In this document: positions 1 through 6,495 of the stretch, piece after piece
How positions within the stretch are numbered: position 1 is the stretch's first letter
Layout of the letters: each line of letters begins with the position of its first letter
Source of the DNA: Coemansia sp. RSA 922
Taxonomy: Eukaryota; Kickxellomycota; Kickxellomycetes; Kickxellales; Kickxellaceae
Assembly (NCBI GenBank): GCA_027577415.1
Contig: JANBQS010000865.1
Span: 1-11,077 of the forward strand
DNA: 11,077 bases
Direction of reading: 5' to 3'
The notes under the pieces: generated by a model
Databases searched by the model: none
What the model was told of the DNA's origin: nothing
What the model saw: only the letters and a program-made list of their open reading frames with translations
Position numbers and translations under genes: made by a program

Positions 1-2018
1 GCCTCGGGCGTGCCGTAGTGACCCAAGACTTCAATCGCTCGAATGTAGTCTTCCTTTTCCATCCAGTACTCGACAACGCGCTCATAGTCTCCGCGAAGGG
101 ACGCGTAGTGCAGCCAAAAGTCGCGGCGGCCATGGCTCTCCGCCAGTTGGTACGCTGTGCTAGGGTCCACGTACGACTTAAATTCTTCGACAAGCGAGTA
201 CAGTTCCTTCTGCAGCTCCAACTTTTCCTGCTCGCAGGTAACTTCTGGAGGAGACAAAGAGGCCCTGCCATTTGCGGTTGCCAGGACGCCCGCTGGTTGC
301 TTACGTGGCGCTTGTTCCAAGTCAGCGTCGTTGACTCCAGAGTCGTTAGAGGTGGCAGATGTAGTCAGCGCTGCGATTTTGGCATCAACGGCACCCAGCA
401 TGCTCAAATAGATCTCCAAAAGCCACGTCACCAACAGCGCAATCTGCGTCCGATCCCGCCGCCGCAGCGTGCGAAGTTTGGAAACAATATAGCTCTTTAG
501 TACGCGGTTGTCCTTTAGTGCAATGAATCTCAACACGGCTTCCTCGAAGCTCACCGAGGTCTGGGCAAAGCACTCAGCCGAGCGAACATAATCGCCGGTA
601 GAAAAGTAGTACTCGGCTTGAGCGCGCAACACAACGTCCCTTTGCGCGTCATTGTAGCAACGTTGCAAGGCAGAGTCGAATTGGCGTCGCTGCAGATATA
701 TTTCCCAAACGTCGCGATCCTCATCGGTGACAACCAACTCGTAGATGTTCGCGGGTGAAAACAGCCAGCATGTGCGCTTAGACTCGTCGACAAGTAGACC
801 CTGCAATTGTTCGCCAGTATGACCCGATAGCGATTGCTCGAAGGCCAATTTGCTGCTGAGCATATTGAGAGCACACACGCGATCGGAGTACTGCAGCAGA
901 ATGTGGAACTCGGTTAGCGCCAGCGATGACGGCTGCTCCACAACAGCGCCGTCCACATCAGATGCCGAGGGATACGGAAGAAGCGAGGCGTTTTCTACTA
1001 CACTATCGCCGGCCTCTTGCGTGCCAAAAGTGAGCTTGCCGAAAAATACGCCCATAGAAGTCAGCCAGGCAAAATCCGTAGCCACCGCTGCGCTCTTTCC
1101 ATTAAGTCGGGTCTCGCAATGGTAAACTGCCAGGGCGCCAGGACCCGGCATGCCTGGGATCTCCTGAAAGTTGGGCGCTGTCAGACCCTCCCTTAGCATG
1201 GACTCGAATACAGCCAGTCGGTCGTTTGAGCGCGTTTCTAGATCAGCAGCAGCGCCAATCACTTGGTATATGCGTGTACCAGTGGCAATCAACACCAAGT
1301 GCTGCTTTCGCCGCGCAGGGAACGGCTCCATGGCAATACCCGTCACTCTCTCACGCACAGGCAATTCGGCCACGCACTTTACCGGCAAGTCGCTACGCTT
1401 GGCCTTATTGTCGCCAGTACCGGGTCGTAGCTCAGTCTCATAAATCTTGCCATCATGAGTGCCAAACAGAATAGTGCGCGTTGTAGATGACGATGGCAAA
1501 TTTGCCGTGCTCCATGCTGCACTGTTCCATGCCACCGCCGTTATCTCCATGCTTTTAAACTTGCTCAGTGGCTTTGCGCTATCCCAGCCCTCGTAATAGT
1601 AGAAATTCTCGCCTTGTGGCGTCGACAGCAGCAAATGGCGGCCGGTGGGGTCAAGGAATGCATTGCAGGCGCGTAAACTGCTCGGACTAAGTGGTATATC
1701 GGCTTCGACTATGTTGTGCGCCTCTTGGAGCTTGATGCGCAGAACTTTGGCTCCCTCGATAACTAGGACCAGTATGTCGTTGGAGACGCTGAGCGATATT
1801 ATCTTGTTGGGCACTTGAAACTGCACCGTATCGAGCGAAAAGATGGGCGCATCTTCGGCCTCTAGTGTTGTTGTAATAAACCCGTCCGTGTCAGAGGCCA
1901 GTCCACCAACGCCTGACGTGCCATTTCCTGAGAATGAGCTGCTGGGGCCCTGAGCCACGTCGCTGTTGCGATGTACAGATGAGGATTGGTACTCGGCGTA
2001 GTCATCGAGAAGCGACAT
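1..2018 (-). CDS. VPS18: Vps18/Pep3, HOPS-CORVET tethering subunit (C-terminus outside window)
   Basis: Vps18 is a core subunit of the HOPS and CORVET complexes, which tether endosomes and vacuoles before SNARE-driven fusion. The reverse strand reads open for 672 codons from the ATG at 2016-2018 to the window edge, with no stop and no intron needed. Residues about 1-430 match the expected beta-propeller part. The switch to the alpha-solenoid is marked by RDVWEIYL (W438), followed by a segment with YYFSTGDYVRSAECFAQTS and then RTQIALLVTWLLEIYLSMLG (about 520-545), a conserved Vps18 block. A polar linker (about 545-590) is followed by more solenoid containing GDYERVVEYWMEKEDYIRAI. The C-terminal solenoid and RING finger of the family would lie left of the window; family members are usually about 950-1000 residues. 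The start is the first ATG, just downstream of an A-rich leader. Codons are CpG-rich, unlike the adjacent intergenic block. The family call is firm; the gene is partial only because of the window edge. Confidence 0.93.
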   Translation of the reverse strand, partial: MSLLDDYAEYQSSSVHRNSDVAQGPSSSFSGNGTSGVGGLASDTDGFITTTLEAEDAPIFSLDTVQFQVPNKIISLSVSNDILVLVIEGAKVLRIKLQEAHNIVEADIPLSPSSLRACNAFLDPTGRHLLLSTPQGENFYYYEGWDSAKPLSKFKSMEITAVAWNSAAWSTANLPSSSTTRTILFGTHDGKIYETELRPGTGDNKAKRSDLPVKCVAELPVRERVTGIAMEPFPARRKQHLVLIATGTRIYQVIGAAADLETRSNDRLAVFESMLREGLTAPNFQEIPGMPGPGALAVYHCETRLNGKSAAVATDFAWLTSMGVFFGKLTFGTQEAGDSVVENASLLPYPSASDVDGAVVEQPSSLALTEFHILLQYSDRVCALNMLSSKLAFEQSLSGHTGEQLQGLLVDESKRTCWLFSPANIYELVVTDEDRDVWEIYLQRRQFDSALQRCYNDAQRDVVLRAQAEYYFSTGDYVRSAECFAQTSVSFEEAVLRFIALKDNRVLKSYIVSKLRTLRRRDRTQIALLVTWLLEIYLSMLGAVDAKIAALTTSATSNDSGVNDADLEQAPRKQPAGVLATANGRASLSPPEVTCEQEKLELQKELYSLVEEFKSYVDPSTAYQLAESHGRRDFWLHYASLRGDYERVVEYWMEKEDYIRAIEVLGHYGTPE

Positions 2019-2053
2019 TGTGAATAAAATAAATTGAAAATAAAGAATACACA

Positions 2054-2092
2054 AGAAGAGAGCCAATTCGACCCTGTTTGAATGGCTCTTCT
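2054..2092. repeat. Imperfect inverted repeat in the VPS18 leader/promoter
   Basis: The left arm AGAAGAGAGCCAATTC (2054-2069) and the right arm GAATGGCTCTTCT (2080-2092) are inverted copies apart from three unpaired bases on the left; the loop is about 10 nt. It lies 36-74 bp upstream of the VPS18 ATG and could be a dyad binding site or a leader hairpin. No known motif was recognised. Confidence 0.45.
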
Positions 2093-2152
2093 AGCTGATG
2101 ACGCCGCGTACTGATCAGCCCAATCCTCAGTTTGTCAATCGAGGGATCAAGA

Positions 2153-2164
2153 TCACGTGACGTA
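2153..2164. promoter_or_regulatory. Palindromic E-box overlapping a CRE-like half site
   Basis: TCACGTGA at 2153-2160 is a perfect palindromic bHLH site, and TGACGTA (2158-2164) overlaps it, forming a bZIP-type half site. It lies about 135 bp upstream of the VPS18 ATG. With its flanks, ATCACGTGAC differs at one position from the animal CLEAR element GTCACGTGAC, which controls lysosomal genes. In fungi CACGTG is bound by Cbf1/Pho4-like proteins. Binding here is inferred from the motif alone. Confidence 0.45.
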
Positions 2165-2906
2165 TAGATGGGACATGCCAGTACAAGCCCAGAGAATGTA
2201 GATGTGATGAAAATCTTGAACTAATGAGACAAGCTGTAGATGTGTTATAATAGTAGCCAGGAGTACCATACTAAAAAATACGTATTCTAGCTTTACTGCT
2301 CACTTGTGAACTTGCTGCTCTTGGGCATAGTGTTTAGAGGCTGGTATAAAATGTTTTGATAGGATTGCACCCAAGCTATGGCTGACAAGATTTCTATAAT
2401 TCTCTAGTCAATATTAATTTACGTCCTGTCCTATGATTTGAGTGATTGCCTGGTTTGCTTTCACTAAAGCTTGTGCCACCAGATAAAATGATTTAATTGC
2501 TTCTGGTTTTGAATTTTTAATAGAATGATTAAGCCACATTCATTAAAGTGCATGGCTACCATTGAGATATAAAAAGTTAATTTATGAACTGTGTTTTCAA
2601 TAACTAGAGGCTTATTTATGCTGTGAATATTTACTGTACCAAAAAATCTGTTGTCACCCAACTGCATTCTACTATAATGACTACTAATATAAAATATCAA
2701 TCATGTAAATTGCACTATATTACTATTACATGTTTAATGAACTACATACACTAAAAATGGCTTCATATATTGTATACCAATTAAAATATATAACATGAGC
2801 ACACTCTACAATTTACATACACATCTCTTGAGAAAATAAAATAAAGTTATATCTGATATTTGTCAATACCCCATCCTAGTGCTCTAAAATCAGGATCCGC
2901 TTGTCT

Positions 2907-2926
2907 CTGCCCAGGTTGCTGGGCAG
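2907..2926. repeat. Perfect 8-bp hairpin
   Basis: CTGCCCAG (2907-2914) and CTGGGCAG (2919-2926) form a perfect GC-rich stem around the 4-nt loop GTTG. It lies in AT-rich DNA, about 165 bp past the end of the protease-like relic in that relic's reading direction. It may be part of a transposon terminus or chance; no partner copy was seen elsewhere in the window. Confidence 0.4.
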
Positions 2927-3089
2927 TGTACTTACTGCTAGGTAGAATATTTATATTTCAATAGTAAAAATCAAGTGCTAGAAAAGAGACCTTGTTCCTC
3001 ACTCTGTTGTCCTGAAAACCCATTTCTTGTATCTGTCTCTTATGCTGATCTGATATCCTGATTGATCAGTGCCATTAGTGCATTTGTTG

Positions 3090-3365
3090 CTAACAAACCA
3101 TGTTGGCATGCCTGATCAGCACCTCTACATCTGTCTCCATGTTGACTACTGCCAGCTTCATATGCACCCATTGGTGTGGCTCAGAGGTAGTCAAGCAGGT
3201 CAAGACCATCACTAGGCAGTCTATGCCTGAGTGGCTCAGCCAGCCTCTGATGTATGGCCATCTCTGGGTCTTGATCTTCAGTCCAAACTTCAATGCCACC
3301 TTGTGTGCAATTATCAAAATTGTGGCACCAAGGTCAGCTACAGCACAGAAAGGCTGTTTTGTCAC
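3090..3365 (-). pseudogene. Retropepsin-like fragment of an LTR retrotransposon
   Basis: The reverse frame resembles a retrotransposon aspartic protease of about 90 residues. AVADLGAT near its start (D at about residue 11) matches the D-[ST]-G-A-T active-site loop with Leu in place of the usual Ser/Thr. It is followed by HKVALKFGLKI, which fits the usual helix and 'lGL' segment after that loop. Near the end, VVNMETDVEVLI fits the closing part of the fold, where families have 'D-x-LLG'. The stretch has no proper start: a stop lies immediately upstream of the first codon, which is GTG. No reverse transcriptase or integrase follows in the 3' direction (2423-3089). It is therefore a decayed fragment. 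The Ty3/gypsy-type assignment is an inference from the motif pattern. The fragment contains no CpG. Confidence 0.5.
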
Positions 3366-3375
3366 TCATTGTGCC

Positions 3376-3985
3376 TTGTAGTAGGTGCCAATGAGTGTTA
3401 CCAGGTGTAGCAAGAGAGTCAAGTATATTTAATTTAGAGTTGCACAATAAAGCTGCACTCACAAAAAAAGTATCCTGCTGGTTCACTATCTTACTGGTCC
3501 TTTTGGGCTACTGTTGGCAGGGGCAGCAGTGGCTTGGACAGGGGGCTGGGCAGTGGTTGTTTGTGCCACTTGGACTATCACTTTTTGTCTCTGCTCATTT
3601 GGGGGCTAGGGCCCTGGCTCAATTGGTGCATTTTTGGTCTGCCTAAGTGATTGACTCCTTCAGTGCATCTAGTTGTGCCTTCTTCATCTCAGCAGAGCCC
3701 ACCAGGGTGAGCATGGTGTCCAACTTGGAGAGGAACATCAGACCTGAGGTACAGATGATCTCTGGGTAGTCAAGGTGAATGCCATGTACCAAGGATCCAT
3801 ACATGGCCTGTAAGTATTCAAGTAGGTGGTACCCCACTGCAGTGGTCATGCCCAGACAGTCCCAGGCTCACAGGGCCAAGCATTTGGCTTCTTCGTGGGT
3901 TGCATAGAAGGTGCACAGCTTATTGCTGTGGAGCAGACATTTCATCTGTGTCCAATGGCATTCTGGGTACTGGAGGACATCTTGA
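3376..3985 (-). pseudogene. Gag-like relic upstream of the retropepsin-like fragment
   Basis: This stretch lies directly 5' of the protease-like fragment on the same strand, where gag would be expected. From about 3960 to 3640 one reverse frame is open except for a single stop near 3877. It includes a 68-codon run (3849-3643) that reads like a helical capsid segment, for example FLSKLDTMLTLVG and MKKAQLDALKESIT. An ATG at about 3981 starts MSSSTQNAIGHR in another frame, as an element start codon might. A Pro/Ala/Thr-rich stretch (VAQTTTAQPPVQATAAPANS, about 3500-3590) follows in a shifted frame and resembles a gag-protease linker, broken by stops. No zinc knuckle can be read. The call rests on position and composition, not on a recognised gag motif. 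Confidence 0.35.
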
Positions 3986-4420
3986 TACCTGAAATTTCCA
4001 ACCTACTTTCTAAGCATAGTTGTGATTTCAGTAATTCACAATATAGGGGGTTTTTGAGCATTATTAAGTTCAGAGTAGCATAAAAGATGTGAGTGGCTAC
4101 AAAAATATAGTTCTTTTTTTTAAAAGGTCCCTTGTCACCCAAGGTCCCCCCAGGTTTTGCCTTCTTAAGTGATAAAATTTTGTTGTATCTACACACACAT
4201 TATCTACAAAAGCAGAGAATATGTACCTAAACACAGCAAAACCATCCCATCCAAAAAAATTCAAAACCCTACAATCTGCTCTCTACTATGAAATTTCTGG
4301 ATAATCTTTAGATATTTGGACATTTGCACAGATGTGCTTGACCCTCATTAAAATGCACAGAGCTTATCATGGAAATTTCGATATGACTTGAATAGCTCAA
4401 TGGCTCTGTAACAAGGCTAA

Positions 4421-4554
4421 GGAGATTGTGAACCATTTGATGAAATTGGTACCTCAGCTGATGCTTCTATTTATCTTGTATTTACAGCACACTTTTTGAA
4501 AAAGGAGTGGAGCTGCCAACCATCAGCCTGGGCTATGTCAAAAGGTTTTCCATG
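4421..4554 (+). pseudogene. hAT-family transposase relic, frameshifted
   Basis: Two plus-strand frames together resemble the catalytic region of hAT (Activator-type) DNA transposases. In the frame starting at 4421, IGTSADASIYLVFTAHFLKK (codons to about 4504) resembles the family pattern 'W-T-S-x-x-x-x-x-Y-x-x-x-T-A-H-[FW]'. The pattern then continues one frame over as ELPTISLGYVKRF (4510-4548), so a single-base frameshift lies at about 4505-4512. A TGA follows at 4555. Earlier codons of the first frame carry stops (near 4409 and 4418). The segment covers only about 45 codons, and the BED finger and dimerisation domain are not visible in register. It contains no CpG. This is a dead fragment; the superfamily call is from motif memory. 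Confidence 0.5.
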
Positions 4555-4726
4555 TGATTCATGGATGCAAAAGGGGCAAAACCAATTCTGATATTGCATA
4601 AACACTTGATATGTTAGTACACATATACCCAAATGCTATGTTATGTAATGTGATACTAAAATGTATTCCAATAAATATAAAGAGAAGATAAAGGGTTCTA
4701 TTTTGTAAACAACAATAAACTCTTTT

Positions 4727-4825
4727 TAAATAACAATGTTCTACTGTGGCTAAGCCGCAGACCCTTGCCCAATTCGCCGATCCAGTGATCTTGACTAATT
4801 CTGCATGACATGTAATGTTTGCCAT
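4727..4825 (-). pseudogene. Possible Ty1/copia gag N-terminal fragment
   Basis: The reverse frame from the ATG at 4825 begins MANITCHAELVKITGSANWA, and ITGSANWARV resembles the 'L-x-G-x-N-[YF]-x-x-W' segment near the start of copia-type gag proteins. The resemblance stops after about 33 codons, and the rest of the frame (to 4559) looks like AT-rich chance sequence. Three of the block's seven CpGs sit in this stretch (4756, 4775, 4778), so it may be younger or differently marked. The evidence is weak; a chance match is possible. Confidence 0.25.
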
Positions 4826-4934
4826 TGATACTAATTATCTCCAGGTGACTTGATGCAGTTTATATTTACATATTTGTAGCCTCAAAAAGACATACAAAGT
4901 AGGCAGCTTAGATGGATGCAGACCAGAGCCAGCC

Positions 4935-5264
4935 ATGATGTCATCAATTCTGAACTATTTCAGCAAAGGATATATAACCAATGTCAATATGTACATCAAG
5001 CATAGTATCCCAGTCCTCACACAGTGCTATGTATTTGCATATCTCACCCAGGTGTTTAAGCCCAAGCCCAAGTGCCAGTATGATAAGCCTGATGCTGTGA
5101 CAACTGCCACCACCCCTCCAACCTCTGATGCAGAGGTCACCACTACTATGACTGCAATTTTCCAGCATGAGCCTGTTGCTGAAACTCCCTGCAAGTGCAC
5201 TGGCTGTTACAGTACTGACAATGGCATCAAAATTACAAGCATACCCACAAGGAGGATACACTAA
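4935..5264 (+). CDS. Unidentified 109-codon Thr-rich frame in the transposon block
   Basis: The frame opens with two ATG codons and is uninterrupted to a TAA at 5262-5264, which makes it the longest open frame in the CpG-poor block. The N-terminal part, SSILNYFSKGYITNVNMYIK, loosely recalls the start of BED-finger regions in hAT transposases. A Thr-rich middle (TTATTPPTSDAEVTTTMTA) is followed by CKCTGCYSTDNGIK near the C-terminus, with two CxxC-like cysteine spacings. It contains no CpG, and an overlapping reverse frame of nearly the same length (5261-4944) is also open. That overlap suggests that lack of stops, rather than coding, may explain both. I do not recognise it. It may be a transposon remnant or no gene at all. 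Confidence 0.2.
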   Translation: MMSSILNYFSKGYITNVNMYIKHSIPVLTQCYVFAYLTQVFKPKPKCQYDKPDAVTTATTPPTSDAEVTTTMTAIFQHEPVAETPCKCTGCYSTDNGIKITSIPTRRIH

Positions 5265-5943
5265 GAATAGTAATCAGATTATCACCATCAGGAGCATTGA
5301 AATAGTTTCCACAGTTAAGAAGCCTTCAATTTCTTAAAAAGAGCAATAAGTTACTTTAAATAGAAAAATAAAAATGAGAGGAACTGGCAAATGTGCTTTT
5401 ATAGCATCAGTTAGTTGTGCAGTAGACTGTGGACTGCAAATTTTGGACATTATTTATAAATAATCTATATTAACTTTACTGTATAATTTCTACATACTTT
5501 GGCTTAGCATACTACCCATGCACTAGACCTACATTGACAAATCAGCCACTGCCCATTTAGAATCAGATGTTATATTGCCTCTTTTAGGGCATGGGATATG
5601 CAACCCATTGGTCTTGCTTAGAATACTGGAGTGTGTAGTGACGTATTTAGAAATGGCTTTTTATTAGTCTTAGAATCAACAAATATATTGCTGTTGTTCC
5701 CTCTTAATTTGTATTTTTATAAGTGTGTCAATCTAGCTCACCCAAGGTTCAATACAATTTTATAGATGGCTTGCACCAAATAAAAATGCACACAATGAAA
5801 ACTAGAAGTTCAAAATTATTGACAAAAACCAAGTGCTCAATTTCTTGACCAAAGTTATTATAAATTTCATATGGCTCCTTTTTCAGACTGTACCAGTTGA
5901 CTAGTGGGCTTTGAGCAAAGTAACAAAAACATCTGTTGTATAT

Positions 5944-6234
5944 TCATGAAGGAGGTGAGGTGACAATATTCATGCCTTGGCCATACTCAGAAAGTTCGGC
6001 TAGCTTTTCATCCAGGTCTCTTTGACACTCATCCATGACCTTGAGCTGGTCGCGCTGCGAAATGCTGATACCAGGCAGTGAGGCAATGGTTTCCCGCAAT
6101 CGTTGCATGTGCTGCATTAAGGCCTCCATTTTGCGTGCTAGCTCAGCGCGTTGTTCGCGGCTATCTACACACAGATCAAGCATCTCGGCACACTGTGGGA
6201 GCATAGTAAAGTCGCTGGGCTGTAGTTGGTCCAT
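5944..6234 (-). CDS. MED9: Mediator complex subunit 9
   Basis: Med9 belongs to the middle module of the Mediator complex, which links transcription factors to RNA polymerase II in the nucleus. The 96-residue protein is mostly helical. FTMLPQCAEMLDLC (9-22) corresponds to the family's first helix ('F-x-x-L-P'), and a long helix (about 26-52) ends in RETIASLPGIS (47-57), the family's hallmark 'R-x-x-I-x-x-[LM]-P-G-I' turn. A second helix (about 58-83) forms the predicted coiled-coil pair. The length is close to the conserved domain, and the extra N-terminal tail seen in yeast and human Med9 is missing. The start is the first ATG and the gene has no intron. It is transcribed divergently from the M28 peptidase gene, with 261 bp between starts. 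Its 3' end abuts the CpG-poor transposon block, so its polyadenylation site probably lies in that block. Confidence 0.82.
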   Translation of the reverse strand: MDQLQPSDFTMLPQCAEMLDLCVDSREQRAELARKMEALMQHMQRLRETIASLPGISISQRDQLKVMDECQRDLDEKLAELSEYGQGMNIVTSPPS

Positions 6235-6495
6235 GATTAAAGAAATGATAAAAGTAAATAGAAACGATGTTTACTGACAGCCAAAAAAAAGCTCAAGCGA
6301 ATACGTCGTAACAAAATGACCATTCTTTAATTGTCGACTATGGGCCCTGTCATTTTCCCCCCTGATCCTAGAAGTTGCGATTGTAAGCTCAGACGTTCGA
6401 GCGCAGATAGTGTGCATCGTCCTTTCTTTCACTCGCTATTCAGTTTTATTTTTTTTTTGCTTTTCGATTGCTTTTCCTGATAATATCTTCTTTTC
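6235..6495. promoter_or_regulatory. Divergent promoter between MED9 and the M28 peptidase gene
   Basis: This 261-bp gap must hold both promoters. No clear TATA box was seen on either strand. On the plus side, a pyrimidine-rich tract (about 6438-6495, including a run of T at 6448-6457) runs up to the peptidase ATG, a common fungal initiator arrangement. Two upstream ATGs (6316 with a four-codon frame, and 6340) would precede the peptidase start if transcription began that far upstream, so the start site is probably inside or close to the T-rich tract. CpG content is normal again here. Confidence 0.5.

Larger units (their letters stand above)
2019..2422 (-). promoter_or_regulatory. VPS18 upstream region
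   Basis: This is the roughly 400 bp upstream of the VPS18 start. It keeps normal CpG content (about nine CpGs by eye), in contrast to the block to its right, so it is probably host promoter sequence. The 25 bp next to the ATG are A-rich. A CCAATC box lies at 2120-2125 and an E-box at 2153-2160. No open frame or RNA gene was seen. The right limit is placed at the last CpG before the depleted block and is approximate. Confidence 0.5.
2423..5943. other. CpG-depleted, gene-free block with transposon relics
   Basis: By eye only seven CpG dinucleotides occur between 2423 and the MED9 stop (at 2898, 3894, 4379, 4756, 4775, 4778 and 5642), while TpG and CpA are frequent. At roughly 38-40% GC more than a hundred would be expected, and the flanking genes are full of CpG. 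The block has no intact gene. Recognisable pieces are a gag/protease-like relic (3090-3985, minus), a hAT relic (about 4421-4554, plus), a possible copia gag start (4727-4825, minus) and an unidentified Thr-rich frame (4935-5264, plus). Nothing was seen in 2423-3089 apart from one hairpin, in 3986-4420, in 4555-4726 or in 5265-5943; these are AT-rich with short chance frames. No LTR pair or target-site duplication was found by eye. Confidence 0.7.

Noticed and set aside
1..2018. Open frames on the plus strand across the first 1.5 kb
   Set aside because: They overlap the continuous 672-codon Vps18 frame on the minus strand and have no family resemblance.
2464..2700. A 78-codon minus-strand frame
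   Set aside because: It is AT-rich and low in information, with no recognisable motif, in a region where stops are missing by chance only on one strand.
5743..5756. GGTTCAATACA as a possible tRNA T-arm
   Set aside because: The last positions of the B box do not match, and no acceptor or anticodon stem was found at the right distance.
2423..5943. Classical repeat-induced point mutation as the cause of the base bias
   Set aside because: Dikarya-type RIP changes CpA to TpA, but CpA and TpG are common here while CpG is missing. CpG deamination fits better.
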